NCBI GenBank assembly: GCA_009916335.1
Contig: SAAR01000147.1
Span: forward strand, 1-8,393
Source: Erysipelotrichia bacterium
GTDB taxonomy: Bacteria > Bacillota_I > Bacilli_A > Erysipelotrichales > Erysipelotrichaceae
DNA length: 8,393 nucleotides
Direction: 5' to 3'
A program made the translations under genes and the position numbers. The notes under the pieces were generated by a model. It searched no databases and was not told the DNA's origin. It saw only the letters and a list, made by a program, of their open reading frames with translations. Positions 7,556 to 8,393 of the stretch are shown here, piece by piece; the stretch's first letter is position 1; each line of letters opens with the position of its first letter.

Positions 7556-8393
7556 CTACGGAAGAAAAATCTGCTCGCTGCTGACAATCAATCCACCTGC
7601 TCTGACCACAAGCTTAACAGTGTCGCCGGAGTCTAGCGTCAGCTCAGAATTCTGCAATTTCCCAGCCACGAACTCACATTTTACGGTTCTGGCATCATTT
7701 ACGACAAAATAACCGGGGCCGGTATAATGAATTGCGCCAGTTTCGGCCCAGACAGGGTCGTTCTCAATGAGGTGCAGCAGTTCACCAGAGCCGCAATAAG
7801 TGTTCCCGTTAATATTTTTCAATGAAACATCAAGCCTGAAACTTGGTATAAAATCATTGATAAGCTCTGCACAGTTGTAAACAGCCAGAGGAATCAGCAC
7901 TTTGGCCTGGGCCTCAGCCATGCCAGGCAAAGCATGAAATTTTGGATGTTTACGACCATACTTGTCAGAATCATTTAGCACCATAGCAAAAACAGAACCG
8001 GTTTCTTTAGCGAGAGGAACCCAGCCCACCGGCGTAAATCGAGCATAATAGACGCCTTTCACCTGAGTAAGTCGCGAAAGCTGAGGTGACGGATAAGGTT
8101 TTTTGTGATTACGCGGAAAAGTCCAGATTTCGTAATCAAAAATAGTGTCATTGCTGAAAAAATTGGCGTTTGTAAAAGCCGCCACTTTCTGCATAAGTTG
8201 ATCTGGTAACAGCCCTTTTTCTATCACAAATTCATCAACCGGCTTAAAATTTGCGTTTTTATGGGCATCACCGATTATTTTTTTTATCATTTCACCGTTA
8301 ACCGTCTTTTCGACAGGCTCATAGGCAGAATGAGAGTCGGCTCTGACATGTGCAGGCTGAGTCATATCGCCCATGAGGTGCATTGTTTCGCCA
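7556..8393 (-). CDS. Putative zinc-dependent phospholipase C/S1-P1 nuclease-like protein (C-terminal part, runs off right edge)
   Basis: The frame is open to the window edge: 278 sense codons are visible before TAG 7556-7558, and codons upstream of the first visible ATG (reading G-E-T) continue it, so that methionine is not the real start. The visible part opens with TMHLMGDMTQPAHVRADSH. This resembles the HxxxD...PxH zinc-binding core of the phospholipase C/P1 nuclease superfamily, where such a helix follows an N-terminal metal-binding part that would lie outside the window. A helical or mixed region to about residue 185 is followed by a tail of some 90 residues rich in alternating hydrophobic residues and glycine (FRLDVSLKN, KLVVRAGGLIV), which looks like a beta-sandwich domain. 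Family members are mostly exported; the N-terminus that could show a signal peptide is missing. Composition and codon use differ sharply from the genes left of 7350. Substrate unknown; superfamily call moderate. Confidence 0.5.
   Translation of the reverse strand, partial: GETMHLMGDMTQPAHVRADSHSAYEPVEKTVNGEMIKKIIGDAHKNANFKPVDEFVIEKGLLPDQLMQKVAAFTNANFFSNDTIFDYEIWTFPRNHKKPYPSPQLSRLTQVKGVYYARFTPVGWVPLAKETGSVFAMVLNDSDKYGRKHPKFHALPGMAEAQAKVLIPLAVYNCAELINDFIPSFRLDVSLKNINGNTYCGSGELLHLIENDPVWAETGAIHYTGPGYFVVNDARTVKCEFVAGKLQNSELTLDSGDTVKLVVRAGGLIVSSEQIFLP

Noticed and set aside
1..8393. tRNA or rRNA genes, CRISPR array, insertion sequence or phage genes
   Set aside because: I found no regularly spaced direct repeats, transposase or integrase motifs, or tRNA-like cloverleaf sequence; the gaps are too short and coding frames explain nearly all of the rest.

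Overview
The window is two unrelated pieces of DNA joined end to end. About 7.35 kb on the left is low-GC (30-35% in lines counted by hand) and carries a tightly packed minus-strand gene cluster typical of Bacillota (Firmicutes). Tryptophans are encoded by TGG where checked, so the code is standard and a Mycoplasma-type genome is unlikely. The gene set, AT-rich codons, AGGAGG-type ribosome binding sites and a short FtsY suggest a gut-type low-GC Bacillota, possibly Erysipelotrichia, but the sequence alone does not fix the family. About 1.03 kb on the right is clearly richer in GC (48-55% in three lines counted) and comes from another genome, which I cannot name.

Layout, reading the minus strand from right to left. 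(1) 8393-7556: the C-terminal part of a protein with a metal-binding motif like that of zinc-dependent phospholipase C/S1-P1 nucleases; it is cut by the window edge. (2) 7472 to about 7359: ribosome binding site, start codon and first ~38 residues of a macro-domain (ADP-ribose binding/deacetylase) protein. (3) At about 7347-7361 the reading frame passes, with no stop, from the macro domain into the middle of the first coiled coil of SMC. (4) 7358-5268: the rest of smc (coiled coil, hinge, coiled coil, C-terminal ATPase half), lacking the Walker A half. (5) ftsY, ylxM, ackA and an nrnA-like DHH phosphoesterase follow with overlaps or gaps of 12 bases or less, and a strong rho-independent terminator closes the set at 1828-1781. 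(6) After about 230 bases containing an extended -10 promoter, dnaE starts at 1550 and runs off the left edge.

Functionally the left part is housekeeping: chromosome organisation (SMC), membrane targeting (FtsY and its small partner YlxM), acetate/ATP metabolism (AckA), nanoRNA and pAp turnover (NrnA) and DNA replication (DnaE). The placement of smc-ftsY-ylxM directly upstream of ackA-nrnA, probably as one transcript, is the most notable real biological feature.

The apparent novelty, a macro domain-SMC fusion, is best explained as a chimeric join (assembly or amplification artefact). Both partners are broken at essential places, base composition changes at the same point, and the join falls where the two coding sequences could share a short stretch. 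I do not claim a new system. If reads prove the join is real, it would be a remarkable but probably non-functional gene.
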